DNA of 44,799 bases from Bacteroidota bacterium. Lineage in GTDB: Bacteria > Bacteroidota > Rhodothermia > Rhodothermales > Salinibacteraceae. The notes under the pieces are model-generated. The model saw only the letters and a program-made list of their open reading frames with translations, did not search any database and was not told where the DNA came from. A program made the position numbers and the translations under genes. The stretch spans positions 1 through 44,799 of the forward strand of contig JAAAOI010000231.1 in NCBI GenBank assembly GCA_009908945.1, given 5' to 3'. This document shows positions 42,601-44,799 of this stretch, piece by piece; the first letter of the stretch is position 1, and each line of letters begins with the position of its first letter.

Positions 42601-43370
42601 CCTTCCAGGGAAAGGGCAAAGGCTCGATCAAAACGCACCGAGGGAACGGTCGTCCAGTCTGTGGTTCGTACGGGGATCAGCTGAGCCTCCGTGTTGAAGA
42701 CGCCCACCACGCCCTCATAGATAAACGATCCGGTGGGCACTGGCGTCCCGCCGATGGCGGTCTCATCCGCCTGCTGCACGCGAAAGGCAACCGTGGTACC
42801 CGCGGCATCCTGCGCTGTGTAGGAGGTATTGTTATTGAAATCCTCTCCCGCCTCGACGCCGGAGAGTTGCAGGCCCTCTACGCGGACGAGGATGCTCTCA
42901 AAGGTAGCCTCTGCCCCTGAACTGGCAATCTCCGCAGCGGTGGCCACGACCGGCGCGGGCGCATCCCCTTGGTCTATGACGGTAAAGCTTTCGAGGTCGT
43001 CGCCGTTAATCTGCAGCAGGCCATTAAACGCCGACAGCGTGCCTTCCACCCGCAGCACCGTGCCGGGCTGGATCGTGCCCCCAGTGATGGCATCCTGGAA
43101 GGCGGTGGCATTCGGGCCCTCTACCTGGCGAATCACGATGCCGCTGGCCCCCAGCGGGCCGCTGGTATCCTGGATGCGGGCATAAGCCCCGAACGCGCGG
43201 CTGACGACTCCCTCAATCAGCACCGTCGCCCCATCGCCTTCTGCGCGGGCATCCGCAATGGGGATCAGATCGCCCGTCCCCTGCGCTGTTGCGGCCGGTG
43301 CCGCGGGCAGTAGGAACAGGAACGACAGTGCAAGTAGACAAAGAAAACGGTACCGGTGAGGCATGGACAT
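39684..43370 (-). CDS. Secreted endonuclease I-family protein with duplicated beta modules and type IX sorting tail
   Basis: This is a 1228-residue exported protein. A signal peptide occupies residues 1-30 (ending AATAQ). A first OB-like beta module (34-241) and a Calx-beta-like segment (about 244-355) follow. The endonuclease I domain (about 363-595) comes next, with the HxW motif NTEHLWPQS at 433-441, SNMHILVP at 451-458 and EDVNSARSNYAFG. A second copy of the beta module (601-805) then precedes a beta-rich region. The C-terminal ~90 residues are a type IX secretion sorting tail (NYPNPFSAETTLEYALPE, VFNVLGQRVAMLV, LASGVYIARL). The protein should be exported across the outer membrane by T9SS and degrade extracellular DNA/RNA. 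It reads alone, toward the receptor gene. Confidence 0.9.
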   Translation of the reverse strand: MSMPHRYRFLCLLALSFLFLLPAAPAATAQGTGDLIPIADARAEGDGATVLIEGVVSRAFGAYARIQDTSGPLGASGIVIRQVEGPNATAFQDAITGGTIQPGTVLRVEGTLSAFNGLLQINGDDLESFTVIDQGDAPAPVVATAAEIASSGAEATFESILVRVEGLQLSGVEAGEDFNNNTSYTAQDAAGTTVAFRVQQADETAIGGTPVPTGSFIYEGVVGVFNTEAQLIPVRTTDWTTVPSVRFDRAFALSLEGDTGVTVSIRPENLSSDDIVDVTASITGGDATVGGDVTGFSDPTTFTFSGSDPAPELLSFNITDDGEEEGIERVEISLETESTVASTAFPQTLTLWIKDDATAQTTLYPGLEGTDLAEQLRQDFGDPPTFMYDVARDTLYGQVYNTGGQVAAFYTGFTAPLLDGTSPRASMAAAGVNTEHLWPQSLGAGELPARSNMHILVPAREDVNSARSNYAFGTIPPGDVDVWYRDDTNQNFAPPPAQQPEWSRVLSAPADRNDRRFEPRDVAKGEVARSMFYFQLVYPQRAAPGFLSVQEADLRAWHADHPVSADEQRRNVLIASYQGNKLNPFALDPTLVDRVDLTPTAEALTIAEARETREKLVTFEGTVSRAFGSYVRLQDASGARGASGITIRQTTGALSSDFRDDITNGTIQPGTVLRISGLVSDFRNLVQVNGGDLSSYEVVAQETPPAPQEVTLREIAESGGAYESVVVRVPGLFFPEASAATFSNGQSYTARDLNGGTLTFRVQGDNETGVGGEAIPDAPITYEGVVGVFEDEIQLLPMRPADLARDVDFPVVSLTIDQAFPDFTDPSSYRLVGVPGIADLAFGDTFSGTAGTSYRIFADNGADGPPSDYLDEQDGNDTYAVGQGYWALARESWTVEADVFAPQLTTDGTFALPLQAGWNIVVNPFDSALDWDQVQADNGIDNPQPLWAFDGAFEQTTTFDPGTTGEAFYFLNATDQPSLTLTPNEQQASQTAATQPADERLLMLEAFVAGQRRGRVHLGVAPQPRAFVAPRAPFGDALLHATDAADRRLATHVQAAGGSGSYSFTLALEGAAGDRVTLRPTSRPGLDDYALTLRLPDGEAVDLRKHDDITLTLQQNRVALQLVLTATDGLHEADRPEAVELRGNYPNPFSAETTLEYALPERSAVQLEVFNVLGQRVAMLVDEVQPPGRYDVQWDGRSDAGHPLASGVYIARLTTNGETRSDRITYVP
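40956..41570 (-). repeat. Second copy of duplicated protein module in the nuclease gene
   Basis: Residues 601-805 repeat residues 34-241. Matching blocks are EG(V/T)VSRAFG, QD(T/A)SG..GASGI.IRQ, GTIQPGTVLR, SYTA.D..G.T..FRVQ and YEGVVGVF..E.QL.P.R. The copies flank the nuclease domain. Confidence 0.85.
42648..43271 (-). repeat. First copy of duplicated protein module in the nuclease gene
   Basis: Residues 34-241, paired with 601-805 of the same protein. The similarity runs the whole length with few gaps, as expected for an internal duplication rather than chance. Confidence 0.85.
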
Positions 43371-43579
43371 GAAGGGCGTGCGGAGGAGGCGACAGTAGAT
43401 ATTTTGTTAAAGTAGATGACGCAGCGGACAGATGCCACGCAGCGACGGCGGGATACGTCCGTCATGACAAGAGCTTAACATCCCGCCTTTCGGCAGCTCC
43501 TGCATCTGTTGCGTACGGCACACCCGTTTACTGCTATATCATTGTTCCATTCGCAACGCTATGCTCCCTTTTCCCTGCG

Positions 43580-43912
43580 TTTCCCGAGCATATCCCCGTG
43601 CGCTTTGCTGTCGCCGGGAACGCTAAGGACCCGGACGGCATCGGGGCGCTCTTCGCGGAGGATGCAGATTTTGTCAATGTGGTAGGCCTGTGGTGGCGTT
43701 GCAGGCAGCACAGCTGGAAAGCCCACGCGATGGGGCTGCAGACCTTCTTTCGTGATTCCATCCTGACGATTGAGCAAACGGAAGTCACGTATGTCACGGA
43801 CGCGGTGGCTACCGTCCATCATGATCGACGAGGCTGGCCACGCGCAGGGGGCCGCCTACACGATCTCCGCCGCCGCGTGAGCAGCCGGCGCGTGAGCAGC
43901 CAGTGCCCTTAG
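43580..43912 (+). pseudogene. Decayed SnoaL-like (SgcJ/EcaC-type) gene remnant
   Basis: A run of about 80 codons beginning near 43580 reads like the core of a SnoaL-like/SgcJ-EcaC protein: AGNAKDPDGIGALFAEDADF then VNVVGLWWRCR, KAHAMGL, FFRDSILTIEQTEV and VTDAVATVHH. After about 43822 the likeness ends and the frame reads Arg/Gly-rich nonsense to a stop at 43912, which suggests a frameshift or deletion. The 5' part also lacks a convincing start: the GTG at 43598 falls inside the conserved first helix, and the frame continues upstream without an ATG. Intact relatives have about 130 residues with a beta-rich second half that is missing here. An alternative is a very divergent short protein, which I think less likely. 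Confidence 0.55.
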
Positions 43913-44799
43913 TAACTCTCAAGGTAGATCTCCAGCAGCTCCCAGCCGCCCGGGCGATCTTTGATGATGAGCTCGAACGCTTCCTCGAATGAGCCGCGGA
44001 AGCCCCGCTCCCGAACGCGCATGGTGCCTGCAATGAAGTATTCGCCGGCGCCCAGGTACTCCACCGTTACCAATCGGCTGTTGCGCCGGTAGCGCGGAAA
44101 CCGGGCCCGTGTGTCGCGGGGCAGGAAGTCGCGAATAAATTCCTGTCCTACTTCGTAGGCGAACCGCCGTTGGTCGTAGGACCGCACGATGATAGGCCCG
44201 GGCCGCTGCGTAATCACGCGGTTGATGTAGATGCTGAGGTGAAACGACGAAAAGTAGGCCCTGCGCGGCCGCAGCGTGGTGTACCGAATGACGCGAGGCG
44301 GCGGAGGGGCGGGGCGGCGGGGTATCACAACATGCCGGGTCCGCCGGGCCGGGGCCACCGATCCGCGGGGCGAGGTTACCCCACGGGTTGTGGCGCGCGC
44401 TGCCGAGGCGCGGCTGCGCTGCCCGGTGCGCGTCCGTGGCGTGCCGCGTGCAGCCCGCCGCGCAGCAGACGACGAACGCGCTGTGGAACGGGTGCCCCGC
44501 GTGATGGCGCGTGCATCGCGCGCCCCTGTGCGTGACCGTGCCACCGAACGGCTGGTGGATCGGCGCCGCTCGGAGGTGCGCGCCTCCGGCGAGCGGCTGC
44601 GCCGCGTGGAGCGCTCGGTGGAACGCTGGCGCGTGCCCGCGGGGGTCCGTCGCGACGCACGCTGCTCGGTGCGTTGGCCGGCGCGGCGCTCGGTGCGAGC
44701 TGAACGCTTCGAGCTGCGAGCCCGCCGTTCGGTACGTTGGCCGGCGCGGCGCTCGGTGCTCCGCTGGCGCGCGTCCCGGTTGCGGTCAGCGGTGCGCTC
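43909..44799 (-). CDS. Arginine-rich repetitive protein with folded C-terminal domain (5' end outside window)
   Basis: The frame is open from the stop at 43909 to the window edge, so at least 296 residues are encoded and the true start lies beyond. The visible N-terminal ~170 residues are low-complexity and extremely basic: about one third Arg in the first 85, with Ser, Thr, Ala, Gln and Glu making up most of the rest, and a repeated ERRAGQRTE motif. A Pro/Arg hinge (RRPAPPPPRVIRY) leads to a ~125-residue folded-looking domain (YFSSFHLSIYINRVI, VGQEFIRDFLPRDTRARFP, VTVEYLGAGEYFIAGTMRVR, GWELLEIYLESY) with alternating strands. I do not recognise that domain. Internal GTG codons could give shorter products, but the repeat pattern is in frame to the edge, which argues that it is translated. 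Confidence 0.7.
   Translation of the reverse strand, partial: ERTADRNRDARQRSTERRAGQRTERRARSSKRSARTERRAGQRTEQRASRRTPAGTRQRSTERSTRRSRSPEARTSERRRSTSRSVARSRTGARDARAITRGTRSTARSSSAARRAARGTPRTRTGQRSRASAARATTRGVTSPRGSVAPARRTRHVVIPRRPAPPPPRVIRYTTLRPRRAYFSSFHLSIYINRVITQRPGPIIVRSYDQRRFAYEVGQEFIRDFLPRDTRARFPRYRRNSRLVTVEYLGAGEYFIAGTMRVRERGFRGSFEEAFELIIKDRPGGWELLEIYLESY
44666..44759 (-). repeat. Direct repeat pair, 63-base period, in the arginine-rich gene
   Basis: A 31-base unit at 44666-44696 recurs at 44729-44759 with one difference (30/31). The spacing of 63 bases equals 21 codons, so the repeat keeps the reading frame and encodes ERRAGQRTE twice. Shorter, more degraded copies (CGCTCGGTGGAACGCTGGCG-like) lie around 44611 and 44751. 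Confidence 0.85.

Overview
The window is GC-rich (about 60% or more), densely coded chromosomal DNA. It most resembles a Rhodothermota/Salinibacter-type bacterium, the GC-rich deep branch near Bacteroidota. Three things point there: a type IX secretion C-terminal sorting tail on the 1228-residue secreted nuclease, an outer-membrane receptor with a carboxypeptidase-like N-terminal domain, and generally weak Shine-Dalgarno sequences. The species cannot be fixed from the sequence. The layout is mostly core metabolism. I see no phage, insertion sequence, CRISPR array, antiphage island or biosynthetic cluster.

Left part (1-11 kb): the 3' end of murA; a stand-alone response-regulator receiver; a minus-strand block polA > M16 peptidase (HxxEH) > M16 partner lacking the zinc site; rfbB on the plus strand; and a minus-strand block acyl-CoA carboxylase beta subunit > hisE > hisG (long form). 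From 11 to 14.7 kb come a small CsbD-like gene of lower GC, a divergent protoporphyrinogen oxidase, a lipoprotein and an unrecognised 242-residue protein.

Centre (14.6-25 kb): a fatty-acid beta-oxidation island, all on the minus strand. It holds a TetR regulator, a long-chain acyl-CoA ligase, a glutaryl-CoA-dehydrogenase-like acyl-CoA dehydrogenase with an extra N-terminal segment, a FadN-type hydroxyacyl-CoA dehydrogenase/enoyl-CoA hydratase, a thiolase and a large FadE-type dehydrogenase. A near-identical palindrome (core TTAACAGYGTTAA) lies just upstream of the tetR gene, the fadN-fadA pair and fadE. I read it as the operator of the TetR protein, giving an autoregulated local fatty-acid-degradation regulon. 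This is the best systems-level observation in the window.

Right part (25-36.8 kb): OsmC and MsrB (oxidative damage defence), a CYTH protein, an HD phosphohydrolase followed directly by a histone-deacetylase-family enzyme, and then a long minus-strand run CPBP protease > DUF2007 > cdsA > small tail-anchored protein > mutL > tilS > hpt, with several overlapping start/stop codons. tRNA-Arg(CCG) with a strong terminator lies divergent to that run.

Right end (36.9-44.8 kb): an outer-membrane beta-barrel receptor, the secreted endonuclease I-family protein with a duplicated flanking module, a decayed SnoaL-like gene, and the 3' part of a gene coding for a strikingly arginine-rich repetitive protein with a folded-looking C-terminal domain.
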